This document shows positions 1-11,727 of a stretch of DNA of 64,000 nucleotides, piece by piece. The notes beneath the pieces are model-generated. The model had not been told where the DNA came from. It searched no databases and was given only the letters and a program-made list of their open reading frames with translations. A program made the position numbers and the translations under genes. The DNA is taken from the NCBI GenBank assembly GCA_032622095.1, contig CP136065.1, positions 42,073,503-42,137,502 of the forward strand. The letters run 5' to 3'. How positions within the stretch are numbered: position 1 is the stretch's first letter; each line of letters starts with the position of its first letter. Source of the stretch: Siphonodentalium dalli (taxonomy: Eukaryota > Mollusca > Scaphopoda > Gadilida > Siphonodentaliidae).

Positions 1-428
1 TCAAGGTCAAACGCCGGAATATCACGGGATTTCGATGAAACTTGGTATGTGGGGGTACTTTCTTATGGCGAGTCTCATAAGCATATTCATTTGCCCGTGC
101 GACGTGACCTTGACCTTTAAATCGGGTAACTTCAAGGTCAAATCGCCAATTTTAATGGGATTTCGACGAAATTTGATACGTGGGGTTACTTTTGTCCACT
201 GATTGTTTTGGACGGGTACAATCGTGACCCCGACCAGACCTTGACCTTCAAAATTATCAATTCAAGGTCAAATCGGGTAAAACCGGATGGATTTCGACGG
301 GCACGTTTGTCGGGTACTTTTGTCCGGGCAGTGTTTTTGGACTGGTCAAATCGTGACCCCACTTGACCTTGACCTTCAAAATGGCCAATTCAAGGTCAAA
401 GCCCGGACGAAGTCGGGTCACCTTCTAG
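1..428 (+). repeat. 3' part of a Helitron-like non-autonomous element with TCAAGGTCA minisatellite
   Basis: The segment is built from diverged ~130-bp units that alternate 'TCAAGGTCA', 'GACCTTGACCTTCAAAAT' and 'GGATTTCGACGAAATTTGAT'. It ends with a short hairpin (CCCGGAC-gaa-GTCGGG, about 403-418), a 6-nt spacer and CTAG at 425-428, followed by T. A hairpin just before CTRR with T following is the classic Helitron 3' terminus, so I infer a Helitron-like element; no Rep/helicase coding is present and the 5' end lies outside the window. Small open frames here are by-products of the repeat. Confidence 0.55.
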
Positions 429-620
429 TCTATTATATATTTTTGAAAGATCTGTGTGTGTGTGTGTGTGTGTGAGGGTGTGTCTGTGTAATCGATGAAC
501 TCAAAAACGACCGACCCGATTTCGATGAAACTTGGTACGTGGGGGTATTTTCGGCCGGGGGTTAACATAGGCCTATTGATTTGCCCGTGCGACGTGACCT
601 TGACCTTCAAAACTCATATT
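429..620 (+). repeat. 5' fragment of a second Helitron-like unit, with a (TG)n tract
   Basis: Directly after the previous CTAG the sequence begins TCTATTATATATTTTTGAAA, the same TC-led start seen at 42,475, 42,984 and 43,429. A (TG)n microsatellite lies at about 453-474, then the minisatellite unit with 'TGACCTTGACCTTCAAAA' ends near 620. The 3' end is missing, so this is a truncated unit. Confidence 0.45.
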
Positions 621-1160
621 TCGGGATCCGCAGTGCTATCATGCCGGATTTAGCACTGCGATGCAGGGAGGATAACTCTATATTCATACGTCGACGAACG
701 TTAGCAATTTGCAGGCATGCAATTACGCATCGTGTATTTTTCCCAAAATTAAAACATTTACAATATATATTGTCAATTTGCAGGCTATTAAAAATCGTGC
801 ATCTATCCCAAAATATATCATTTATTACAATTTCTGATATATAAATTTTGTTACAGCTAATATTCTTAGGTCTATTGTCGATAGATTTATCTTTTGTATA
901 TTCACACCACGCATAGGCTCAAGCTGTTTACATTTACCCCGCGGGACTGGAATCTCATCCAAGAATCCATTTAGCTGAAATGATACTTCGTTGTTGCGAA
1001 ATGGAATCTACCGGTGGCCCCAAGCCGTCAATGTCAACAACATCGAAATTGTTCAACTTTGACTGCGAGAAAATAATTAGTTAAAATTTACCACACAATG
1101 CTAATTTATCTTTACGTTGAAGCTTGATAATTAATGAGCGTGTGTATATGAGGCGCGTTT
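621..1160. other. Unassigned AT-rich sequence
   Basis: No gene is recognised. A short local duplication ('TTTGCAGGC' plus 'CAAAAT' motifs, ~700-800) is visible. The remaining sequence shows no coding pattern or terminal repeats that I can support. Confidence 0.4.
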
Positions 1161-1470
1161 ACATACTTTAGTGGAAATCAAATCGGGTAAAACTGGCGGA
1201 TTTTTACGGACGAAATTTGATACATAGGGTATCTCGGTATCCGCTGGGCCGATTTCCCGGTATCCGCTTGCCCAATTTCCACCATTTTTGGGGTGTTGGT
1301 GTTGGAAAATTGCCAGACGGATTTTGACAAAATTTGATACTTAGTGGACCATAGTGGTAATTGTTTCCAGGGAGTGTTTTGGACGGGTCAAATCGTGACC
1401 CCACCTGACCTTAACCTTCAAAATGGTCAATTCAATGTCAAAGCCCGGACGAAGTCGGGTCACCTTCTAG
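1160..1470 (+). repeat. Helitron-like fragment with intact 3' end
   Basis: It contains the same minisatellite vocabulary (GGACGGGTCAAATCGTGACC) and the same 3' hairpin plus spacer, ending in CTAG at 1467-1470 and running directly into a (TA)n tract. The related block at 24,540 has a plain (TA)n followed by CGATACA at the equivalent place, so the CTAG end appears to abut an A/T target as Helitrons do. Confidence 0.5.
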
Positions 1471-1489
1471 TATATATATATATATATAT

Positions 1490-2610
1490 CGATACACCAG
1501 AGAACAAACATTTACGAGTCTCCGTCGTGGAAATTCCTTGTTCGTGACCTTTACTCCCCACAAAATGGGAAGTGAAAACTCAAACCAGCGAACTGATGTT
1601 ACGATATGCTCATGTCCACGTCCGATAACGAAACGAAACTCAAAAGCTGGAAAGATTCGGGGAATTTCCGAATTGCCAATACAAGCCCACATACAAAATA
1701 AATACACGTACCTACATGCACATTAATTATTGTTGACAAAGCGAAGGGCAACACATCGCACTAACTCTATTTCGTGTACACAATTATTATTCTGGGGAGT
1801 GGCATAGATACTAATACTGAAAACAATGTCCAGCCTATAATGTTATGTACAGCTTATAAGTAAATATCTAAGGCCTTTAAATCATGCGCTCTACTTCTTC
1901 CTCAATAGGTTGAGAAGTACCTGGAAATGTATTGCCTGATACTCACGTTTTGTTTGATAGTTAATCTGTTTTGTCGAGCAACTTAATATCCATGAAAAAT
2001 ATGTTTGAACTTTGAACTTTCCGGATCTGGAGGTGGCCCGCTCGTACTTTTTGCCGGTAAACTTAATTGCAAAAGTTACCAATGTTCGATAATACAATTG
2101 GGTTTAGAAAATACACCGCGGATGACTATAGCGTTCAGCATATCACACGCCCGTTTTTTGTTCTGTCTATGCCACAAGTCAGCACCTGTCGCATATTCAG
2201 GGGCGTTGCTATAGAGTGTCTCCGTCGGGGTGGGTAGGCGGGGTGTGACTATACATTGACATTTTCAACTAAACCCCTACCTTGATTCAGGCCAAGCTCC
2301 AAAGTAAGCATAATTGGAATTTCCCAATTTGGTACCTCTCACGCTCTCAGATGCCCTCGATATCGTCATCCGCGATGTATTTTCCCAACACAATCGTATT
2401 ATCGTACAGCATCCATGGGTAACTTTTTAGATCAAGTTTATCGCAAAAAGCACGAGCGGGCCACCTTCAAATCCGGAAAGTTCAAAGTGCAATTTATATA
2501 TGCCATCATATACTCCCATCAGATTCGTTCAAGTATAGATCCAATAGTACTGCGATGCAGTGGAAATTTAGCTTTGATGTGCCTAAATTATCGGGAGGAC
2601 GGAATGACGG
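1490..2610 (+). repeat. Duplicated block P, copy P1
   Basis: This block recurs in the same order at ~7455-8950 (P2) and ~24,600-26,700 (P3), and inverted at 28,240-29,140 (P4). Shared landmarks are 'GTGAAAACTCAAACCAGCGA', 'CAAAGCGAAGGGCAACACAT' and 'TATTGCCTGATACTCACG'. P1 lacks the 7700-7900 portion and the ~187-bp array that follow in P2 and P3. No coding sequence is recognised inside it. Confidence 0.75.
2003..2495. mobile_element. MITE-like palindromic element (P1 copy)
   Basis: The left arm (2003-2130) and right arm (about 2368-2495) are inverted copies of each other over ~125 bp, both carrying TTTGAACTTTCCGGAT at the outer end, a GCACGAGCGGGCC / GGCCCGCTCGT block and a CGATGTATTTTCCC / ATACACCGCGGATGA inner end. 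The centre is ~240 bp of unrelated sequence. Long inverted arms with no coding capacity fit a non-autonomous DNA transposon; I could not assign a target duplication or superfamily. Confidence 0.65.
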
Positions 2611-2859
2611 CATAAATCAATTTCTTAAGTTCCGCAAGTACAGCATAAAGGGATCAGGAACCCACCAAAAATCCATATCAAAGTGTCAATGACACTGTAG
2701 CTCAACTTGGAGGCGTTAATAATTCTATGCTGAGCAGTCAATAGAATGATAACGAGGGAAAGTCAAAATGATTCAGTAAATGGGTTGTATGTGTAAATGA
2801 ATTTAATTTCATTTAAAACATTTCTCCACTAAATGTAGTCTGGAGGATGTGCCGATGGA

Positions 2860-3770
2860 TTCAAATGTGAAATCCAAGATGGCTCCTAGCCCCCCCCCCC
2901 CCCCCCCCCCACCCCCCGTTTTAAAAAACAAATTTCGGAAGAATTGGACAGCATCCATCTAAAGGTCACACCGAAGAACCATATGAAGTTTGGACGAGAG
3001 ATGAGGGACGTGGCATGTATAGTGTGTGCCAAATAATTTAGTCATGCAAAGAGTAAAATACATGATGGCTGCCGGCGCCCATGTTTTTAATCGAAAATCG
3101 TTCAAATCGATAGCTCTCATCTAGCGGTGATCCTAATCATGCCTGTAAATTTACAAAACATTTATCAGATATATGTGGGTGCAGAGTGTGCTGATTGATT
3201 CAAATTTAAAATCCAAGATGGCTGCTGGCGGCCATGTTTGTTAACAACTTTCAGATATAATCGATGGCTCCCATCTATATATATATATATATAGGTCACC
3301 CCAAAGATCCGTATGAAGTTTGGTGACGATCGGTTGAGGAATGTGGCCTGTAAGGTGTGCCAAAGTATTTAGTCATGCAAAGAGTGATATCCAAGATAGC
3401 TTCTGGCGGCCATGTTTTGTTTTTACAAATTTCAGAAATAATCGGTGGCTGTCATCTAGCGGTCACCCAAAAGATCCATATGACGTTTAATGGCGATCGG
3501 ATGAGGGATGTGGCCTGTAGGCTGTGCCAAAGGATTTAGTCATGCAAAGAGTAAAATCCAAGATGGCTGCTGGCGGCCATGTTTTTTAACAAATTTCAGA
3601 AATACTCAATGGCTCCCATCTAGAGGTCACCGTGAAGATGAATATGAAGTTTGGTGGTGATTAAATGAAGGATGTGCTCTGTAGGGTGTGCCAAAGGATT
3701 TATTCATGAAAAGAGTAAAATTCAAGATGGCTGCCGGCGGCCATGTTTTTCATAAAAAATCGCTAAAAAA
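2860..3770 (+). repeat. ~175-bp tandem repeat array ('CCAAGATGGCTGC' family)
   Basis: About five diverged units follow one another, each with 'AAATCCAAGATGGCTGCTGG', 'CGGCCATGTTTTTTAAC', 'GGCTCCCATCTAGAGGTCAC' and 'GGATTTAGTCATGCAAAGAG'. Unit starts fall near 2870, 3050, 3210, 3390, 3550 and 3715. A homologous array is at 21,430-22,300 and a decayed one at 51,050-51,550. Open frames here arise from the repeat. Confidence 0.8.
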
Positions 3771-3841
3771 AAATTATAGATCAAATCTAGATGTGATCCT
3801 AAACATGTCTTTAAATTTTAAAAATATTTCTCTAATAAATG

Positions 3842-4285
3842 CAGGGGGGGGTCGGAAAAAATGTTCAGGCACGTATGCTGATTTTTTACTTTCGACCCTT
3901 GTTGGGACCCACCGTCGCTCAGGCTCGCTGTATATGAATTTCTGTGCATACTATTTGTCATGGATGTTAACATTGACATGTATATAGGAACGAGTCATTT
4001 TGAGGTCATTCGGCCAAAAAAACATGGCTGCCAGCGGCCATCTTGGATTTCAAAATTTGCAACAAAATACAACACGATAACTGCCTGCAGTCAGTTTAGC
4101 AGTTAGTATTACATTATTTATTTATTCTGAGGTGTTTTAAGCCAAACTCATTGCAAAAATAGTCAAAAGACTTGCATTAAAAAAAATTTGAGTTGCAGAA
4201 AAAAAAAATTATTTGTCCCATGGACCACCTACCCACCCGGCATACGTGCCCGAAAAAAAAAATTGTCCCCCCCCCCCCCCCCCCT
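3842..4285. mobile_element. TIR element with G-rich ends, absent from the sister copy
   Basis: The ends are inverted repeats beginning CAGGGGGGGG and sharing CGG(A)n and GCACGTATGC within the first ~40 bp. The duplicated block Q2 reads AATAAATGCGGAAT without interruption near 22,362-22,375, so this is an insertion of 444 bp. The 3-bp ATG occurs on both sides (3839-3841 and 4286-4288) and may be the target duplication. A related truncated copy lies at ~7080-7453. Superfamily unresolved (CACTA- or Harbinger-like by TSD length only). Confidence 0.7.
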
Positions 4286-6686
4286 GATGCGGAATAAAAT
4301 TAGTTGGGTGAAGTTAAGACATGGGGTGCAGGTACACTAGGCTATCAGTTCTCGGTCAAATGGCCAATTTCCAAGTTTTAGGGGAGGGGTCATAATACCC
4401 CTTCTTATCTGAAAATGTGGCAGATATCCGCATTAAGTTGGGTTTCTTTGTTAAGGATGTACATAAGATTCACCACAGTAAAATGTGTAAATTTCAAGGA
4501 CGTACGCGAAAGTTCGAATAAATGTTATTTGTTTTATATTTCGTGGGGTTTTGTCAAGACTCAAAAGGCCCCTTCTTATCTGAAAATGCTGCACAAATCC
4601 ATTTCTTAAGTTATGTTATGATTGCAGCAAATGTCATTCTCGTACTCGAAAGTTCGATTAAAAGTGATTTTGGGGTGTTTTGCTGGCCCCTGACCCCTTT
4701 ATGCTGTAATTGAGGAAATTAATAATTTGGTTTGCATGTGTCAAACCTTTCGCGCTCAATATTTCGAATAAAACATTCTGCGCTCACTAACTACATGGGA
4801 AACGTTCATACCTATACCCATAAAGATTAACAACTTTTTTTCACACTGACTGTTAATACTATAGTAGAGCAGGTGATCGTGGTACAAAGATAATTCTTCG
4901 TGATTTCTCCCGAAATGTTTTACTCTTAAGACCAAATAAAATAGTACCTTCGTTTCCGGTAACGGAGGGGGGAAATAGGATTGGGAGGGGGTAAACAATA
5001 TTGACCTGCTAAAAGAAATCCCACCTCCCTACACCTTCCCACAAATCATCAATTCAATTTTCATACTGGGGTTACATACTTCAGTGCCTATTAACTATCA
5101 GAAAATTTAACAACAGATTGTTGAGAATTTGTATGAAACAATCAATTTTCATATATGTCCAAAGCCATTTAATTTCTATTAATCAACACCCCCAAACATC
5201 AAATTGAGTTAATAAACATATTCCATACCCATCAGTCTAAAAGACTTTGGGTTAAAGTTGCCTATTTTCGAGGATTCGTGTTTTCATATGTTTGTTAGCC
5301 CACTATCCCTGGTTTGGTGTGCTTTGTGAGTGCGATTTTGCAAGTTAATTAGGCTAATGACTCATTGAATTGAAACCAGCAACTTAAACTAATAGAAACT
5401 GGAAGAATATTTAAAAGTCATGTTGGGAGAATGAGATTGGGTAATTTTCAGACTGTAAATTGGGAACTTTTGGAAATTTTATTATTTTGCAAATAAAAAG
5501 TTTAGGGGGCATCTGGCGAACGGTGGGAGGCTTACCGGAAACAAAGGTATTCTTCTTTTCATGCCTAATCATAGGGAACTGTAAAAAATAATTCCTGAAC
5601 CATCACAAAGCCGACAATAGAATGACTTCCGATGTAACAGTTCCTGTACAGCACTTGGTAGAAATGGGTGTAGTCCAATCCGTCCTCTTCTATGTTCGTG
5701 AACGTGTTCTCGTGAGATCTCGAATTAGGGACGTTGCTATGGGGTTCCAACTGGGGTGAGACCATAAAATTTCCAACTATATAGGATTTGGTCTAATAAT
5801 ATTTCCAACTATATTGGATTTGATTTTTTAGTAATACAAAATTCCAATATTGGCTTAATGACTTAATAATTTGGGTTTCTATATATGTTCTTTTTAAGAG
5901 TATGGACTGTGTAAATAAAGACACTGACACTAGTATCAAGAATGACATAGCATTGATCCATGTTTTATGTATTTGAGTACACTATGCATGCAGTACATTA
6001 TACATTATATTAATCAGAATATGGTTGAGGAACGAATACGTGTTTAAATACATGTATTCAAAGTTCAAGAAGTCACAAGCTATAACTCACACAATGGTAA
6101 CAAGTATGCATGCTGACCGATTGTTATATTGTTAAAGCGTAAAGTTAAAGAAATATATTACTGATAGACTAGTGACCATGAATCTATTGTTGGTAAAACA
6201 TACCAGTCTGAACTTGAAGGAAATGCTTTGCTTTCAATTTCATATATGTGTTCAGGTAATGAGCATTACTGGAATTGATTTACTCAATGACTGTGTATTA
6301 ACTTGTAATATTGACATTACATTGCTACTTTGGAGGACAAATTTAAATAAACTGATTAATATACTGCTATGAGAGGAACTAAATGTACCAAATTACCAAT
6401 TGGCTGGGAATAAAATAAAGCATTACTTACTTACTTACTTTATAAGTATAAATACGACCATTTGAATTTAAGTCATGAAATTTCCAACGATTGAAAGTTA
6501 TGGTCCTCATTGGGTGTGAGACACCCCACACCCCTGCCGTTACGTTCCTGTCTCGAGTGTTAGAATTGTGAGCAGATGTGAATGGATATTTCCGCACATA
6601 TTCACTAGTGGGAGGATCGAGCATACAGTTGCTAGGAGACAAGGTGTGTGCAGAAATAGTTTAGCTGATCAGCGCACGCCATTATG

Positions 6687-6687
<1 letters not shown>

Positions 6688-6739
<52 letters not shown>
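6688..6739. repeat. (TA)n microsatellite
   Basis: About 26 uninterrupted TA units; the sister block Q2 has no such tract at the equivalent position (~24,290). Confidence 0.9.
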
Positions 6740-6742
<3 letters not shown>

Positions 6743-7079
6743 GATATTATGGGACCATTTTGATATTTTAAAAAATTTTTTTAATATAATTTGTTTTTCA
6801 GATTGAGCCACTTCAACATTTAAAACATTTAATTAAAAATATATATATATAAACCCGTCGGGGTACCCGAGGCATCACACCAAATCTGGTTGAAATCAGT
6901 CCAAGGGTCACATCTGGGAGCAAAATCGCGAAAAAAAAAAAACAGACAGACATAACATACTCTGGAATATATATCGATACATCGATCATTTTTTGTACCA
7001 ACCCACCCCCACGCCAAATTTTTTTCCGTTTACGGCAGTTTTTTCCGCATTTTTTGACACCCACCCCCCTTTTAACACT

Positions 7080-7453
7080 AAAACAGAGATTTGCGGGGGG
7101 AAATTCACTGTAAACAGCTGTATATGAATTTCTGTGCATACTATTTATCATGGATGTTAACATGGACATGTAAATAGGAATGAGTCATTTTGAGGTCATT
7201 CGGCCAAAAAAACATGGCTGCCAGCGGCCATCTTGGATTTCAAAATTTGCAACAAAATACAACACGATAACTGTTTACCAGTTAGAATTACATTATTTCT
7301 CTCATTCAAAGTGGTTTTGAAGCCCAACTCATTGCCAAAACACTAAAAAAAACAAGCAGAATTTTTTTTTTTAGTTGCGGAAAAAATTGCTTGTTGGTGG
7401 CTTTGACCACCCACCCACCCCGGCATACGTGCCGGAAAATTCCCCCCTGACAA
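7080..7453. mobile_element. Truncated second copy of the 3842-4285 element
   Basis: It shares 'TATGAATTTCTGTGCATACT', 'CATTCGGCCAAAAAAACATG' and the right end GCATACGTGCC...CCCCCCTG with the element at 3842. The left G-rich end is not recognisable, so the copy is 5'-truncated or rearranged; Q2 lacks it. Confidence 0.55.
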
Positions 7454-8369
7454 AATGGGAAGTGAAAACTCAAACCAGGGAAGTGAAAACTCAAACCAGC
7501 GAACTGATGTTACGATATGCTTATGTCCACACTCCACAGGTGCCCAGAACAAAAAATTACCCCACCCCAATAATACTTAATCCTGTAGGATTATTTATTA
7601 TTGGGGTGGGTCAATTATTGTTTGGGGACCTGTGATTGTGTCTGTTCCTGATGTTTACATCCCAAAGAACAGGTTGACCTTGCTCACGAGAACAGAAGAA
7701 CACCGATTCGAATACGCCCAATGGTAGTTAAAACATAAGAGAACAGAGCCTAGCTGCATGAAGTTCTAATTATTTTAGACTCACGAACAAGCTTCGTCAA
7801 ACGATCTACTTCTAGTTCTGGCAAGTTACATAGCTTCGTGATTCTACCCACATGACTTACCAACTAGAGGAATCCGAAAGCACAGTCCAAAATCTAATCC
7901 GAGTCATTCCTAAATATAGCTCCGTCCGATAACGAAACGAAACTCAAAAGCTGGGACGATTCGGGGAATTCCCGATGAATTTCCCGGGTGAATTTCCGTA
8001 TTTCCGAATTGCCAACAAAGAGCCCAAATACAAAATAAATACACGTATCGTCACATGTCGCAGTGCTATATACCTACATGAATATTAATTATTGTTGACA
8101 AAGCGAAGGGCAACACATCGCGCTAACTCTATTTCGCTAACTCTCCTATTTCGTGTACACAGTTCTGGGGAGTGGCATAGATAATAATACTATATACAAT
8201 GTCCAGCCTATAATGTTATGTACAGCTTACATGTAAATATCTAAGGCCTTTAAATAATACGCTGACTTCGTCCTCAATAAGTTGAGAGGTACCTGGAAAT
8301 GTATTGCCTGATACTCACGTTTTGTTTGATATTTAATCTGTTTTGTCGAGCAACTAAATATCCATGAAA

Positions 8370-8868
8370 AATATGTTTGAACTTTGAACTTTCCGGATCT
8401 GGAGGTGGAAAAAAGTTTACCGGCTTTTTGCCGGTAAACTTAATCGCAAAAGTTTCGATAATACAATTGGGTTTAGAAAATACATCGCAAATGACTATAG
8501 TGTTCAGCACATCACACGCCTGTTTTTGTTTCTGTCTACACCTGTTGCATATTCAGGGGCGTGGCTATAGAGTGTCTCAGTCGTCGGGCGGGGCGGGGTG
8601 CGGGGTGCAACTAGATACATTTACATTTTCAACTGAACTCCCATATCACCTTGATTCAGGCTAAGATCCAAAGTTCGTATAATTGGAATTTCCCAATTTC
8701 GTAACTCTCAGAAGCACTCGATATCGTTATCCGCGATGTATTTTCCCCAACACAATCGTATTATCGTACATGCATGGGTAACTTTTGAGATTATGTTTAT
8801 CGTAAAAAGCACGAGCGGGCCCTCTTCAATTTAAATTCGGAAAGTTCAAAGTGCAATTTGTATATGCC
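8370..8868. mobile_element. MITE-like palindromic element (P2 copy)
   Basis: Same ~125-bp inverted arms as at 2003-2495: TTTGAACTTTCCGGAT at the left outer end and its complement at ~8840. The left arm has a small duplication (two CCGG..TTTTTGCC stretches). Confidence 0.6.
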
Positions 8869-9409
8869 ATCATATTCTCCCATCAGATTCGTTCAATTAC
8901 AGATCCAATAGTACTGCGATGCAGTGGAAATTTAATATTTAGCTATTAATATTAAGCATCATTTAATTGAAGTTATTCTTGGTGTAACTTAGTCACTGTG
9001 ACTAACAGCAGAGTTATAGTCGTAGTGAATCGCTGAAAGGTGTGGGTTAGTCAAAGTGACCCCCAGATCATATTGACCCGAATAAGTAATAAACTTGCTG
9101 CGCCGTCAAGTCACACTAATAAAGTGATGGAACTGGATCTCACACGCCATCGTTTTGATTCGAATGTTTCAACAAGTACCCCAGACATGGACGTAGCTCC
9201 ATTGTGGGAGCCAGTGTTCAACTAAACATTTCCAACTTCAGAAATCTCGAACCAGACGCAAATTCTTGGGAAAGTCCGGGAAATTCTATTTGCACCCCCA
9301 AGAGCCATGGAGAACCGGGGCGATACAGGGGATCCAGCCCACTTAATTGTCCACTGGCACTTGTAGAAATGCAATTCGTTATGGTCCATCAATAACAAGT
9401 CATTTGCAG

Positions 9410-10120
9410 AACATATACCCGACTGTTTTCGTTAAAAATCGGTTAAACTGCGTTCTGTGGAATCTGTTGAACTGTACCCAATAACGTGCTGAACGGGATT
9501 TTGAACTGCTGTTCTGATGTGGACGTGGGTCAAATGGTGTTCTCTCCCTTTATTTGGTTATGGCACATCAACTACAAGTCATCTGCATAACCTACACCCG
9601 ACTGTCTTCGATAAAATCAGTTAAACTGAGTTTGTGAGAATCTTCTGAACTGTTCCTGAAAAAGTGCTGATCGGGATTTTGAACTGCTGAACTGGGGTGA
9701 AGGTCGGTCAAATGGTCTGCATTCCCTGTATTTCGTCTCGTCGATAAAACGTCATATACCAGACTATCTTCGTTAAAAATATGTTAAACCTGCGTTCGGT
9801 GGAATCTGCTGAAGTGTACCCAAAAAAGTACTGATCGGGAATTTGAACTGCTGAACTGTGGTGAACGTCGGTCAAATGGCGATCCCTCCCGGTATTTAGT
9901 TACGGGTCATTGAATAATAGTCATATGCATAACCTATACCCGACTATCTTCGTTAAACATCAGTTAAATGAGTTTGGGGGAATCTGCTGAACTGCATGGT
10001 CCAGATAAAGTGCTGAGCGGAATTTAGAAATGTTGAACTGGGAGGAGGTCGGTCAAATGGTTTTCCCTCCCTGCATTTAGTTATGGTCCATCGAATACAA
10101 GTCATTTGCATAACTAATGT
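9410..10120 (+). repeat. ~187-bp tandem repeat array
   Basis: Four diverged units, each with 'TACCCGACTATCTTCGTTAA', 'GGAATCTGCTGAACTG', 'GGGATTTTGAACTGCTGAAC' and 'CATCGAATACAAGTCAT'. Unit starts are near 9415, 9590, 9755 and 9940. A homologous array with five or more units occupies 27,160-27,950. Confidence 0.8.
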
Positions 10121-11160
10121 GTGATGTAGAGGAACATTCCGACTATGTGGTACCATAGATTCACGAGTCAAGATTCTTTATTAAAGCTAACCATACATAA
10201 TAGTGTATAAACATATAGATAATAACAAAAGGTGGAATAATAACATTAAAGAAATGAGTATGCCATTATATGATATGCTTCCCCGTTGAACAGGGGCGGT
10301 GGAGCCGGGGGGGGGGCACAGGGGGCACGTCCCCCCCCCCCCCCCACCTTTTTCCCCCAATTATGGGTACATAATCTTCCAATACTAAATACATTGTAGA
10401 AAATAATTTTTATTCCCAAGAAAACATTCCATTAGTAGACAAATGTGTTTAATCTTATCAGTTATGCCAATATGGCTATGCATAGCTAGCAAGATAGATA
10501 GTTAATCCCTTGGTCAGTATTGACACTGTGTTTGAGTAATAGCCCTCTGGGAATTTAACTACAGACTTTGAGTTCTTTGTAGAACTCATGTCTTGTTGGG
10601 GCACCATTATAGCCATGTCTTGAGCACAGCAACTTGTCTAATTAAAATCACATTCATCATACCAATCAAAGGTTTAAATTTGAGTGTCTTCAATAAAAGT
10701 GCAAACATGGGCCTTGGCAGGTATACAATGTCATGCCAAGGTGGTCAAACTCCTGATATGAGATCACTTGCTATATACAATATCAGTTGATGCTGAATAT
10801 TCATTGGAATAACTTGACTAGGATTTTTATCAACTCAGCTAATTCGTTATTAATGAGAAATAAGAAGATTTAGAATAATTATTTTCTACATGAAGTTTAC
10901 TGTGTACATGCAAGTGTTTGTGTACATATATTATTATAGTGTTATTTAATATTCAAAGTTACTTGTGATTATTGTTTCTTCGATATCAACGGTTGTCGTA
11001 TGTGGAGTGAATTGGATTATTCAGTATAGTGTTTACTAATTTCATCATAACATTTATGACAAAGGATGCAGGTTTTAGAAGTTGTATCAACGTCATCGGT
11101 CATCTTTGGAATATATCACACATTGGCTGCAAAAATAAGTGAGTAGCAGAGTAGCATCAA

Positions 11161-11727
11161 TTAACTCTTTCAGTGCCAGGCTTATTTTGTAGGTTTAGTG
11201 CCAGGGAATCTTACGTTTTTCATGGGCATCAAAATTATTACTATGAATACTTGGTGATAGTTTTGAGTTTTAACATGCCCCTAAGGACTTATCCAGTTTG
11301 TTTTTAAATTCGCTATAGCATGCTTAAGCATGCCCATATGAGAATCGACACAGGAATTCATTAACTACATCGGGCCAACTGAAGCAGCATATGAGAATCG
11401 ACACTGGAATTCATTAACTACATCGGGCCAACTGAAGCAGCATATGAGAATCGACACAGGAATTCATTAACTACCTCCGACCAACTGAAGCAGCATATGA
11501 GAATTATACGACTACATACCTGCTGTTTACCTTTGTAAAACCAATGTCAAACCCTTTTACATCCCAAAAAAACGAAATTTTACCAAAAATAACAAATTTC
11601 GAAAATTCCTATTTTTAACAACATTTCTTGACATATTATTTTGTTAGGGCCGATCTCATCGACCCTGGCACTCTACAGACCGTAAATTAGGGCCGATGAG
11701 ATCGGTCCCTGGCACTGAAAGAGTTAA
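11161..11727. mobile_element. piggyBac-type MITE nested in the hAT element
   Basis: The two ends are perfect 20-bp inverted repeats, TTAACTCTTTCAGTGCCAGG, with TTAA at each outer edge as expected for piggyBac-style integration. Inside are three and a half copies of a 53-bp direct repeat (11,335-11,506) and a second palindromic motif (GGCCGATCTCATCGACCCT / AGGGCCGATGAGATCGGTCC) near the right end. There is no coding capacity for a transposase. Confidence 0.85.
11335..11506 (+). repeat. 53-bp direct repeat, 3 full copies plus a partial one
   Basis: The motif CATATGAGAATCGACAC starts at 11,335, 11,388 and 11,441, with a partial fourth at 11,494; each unit also contains GGAATTCATTAACTAC. The units are nearly identical, so the amplification is recent relative to the rest of the element. 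Confidence 0.9.

Larger units (their letters stand above)
2620..7240 (+). repeat. Duplicated block Q, copy Q1
   Basis: This matches 21,140-24,590 in order and orientation, starting at 'AGCATAAAGGGATCAGGAAC' and ending near 'GTCGGGGTACCCGAGGCATC'. Q1 carries extra material: a TIR element at 3842-4285, ~640 bp at 4925-5570, a (TTAC)n-ended stretch at 6380-6440 and a (TA)n tract. The short open frame at 6172-6372 is conserved as a 66-codon frame at 23,828-24,028, but this is expected of duplicated DNA and I see no domain in it. Confidence 0.75.
7455..10170 (+). repeat. Duplicated block P, copy P2
   Basis: Collinear with 24,600-27,950. It contains an empty target site (GATATGCT followed by TATGTCCAC, ~7514-7525) for the hAT element found in P3. 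It ends in a ~187-bp repeat array (~9410-10,120). No gene recognised. Confidence 0.75.

Noticed and set aside
6172-6372. 66-codon frame conserved at 23,828-24,028
   Set aside because: Conservation is explained by the large block duplication; no domain, and flanking non-coding DNA is equally conserved.
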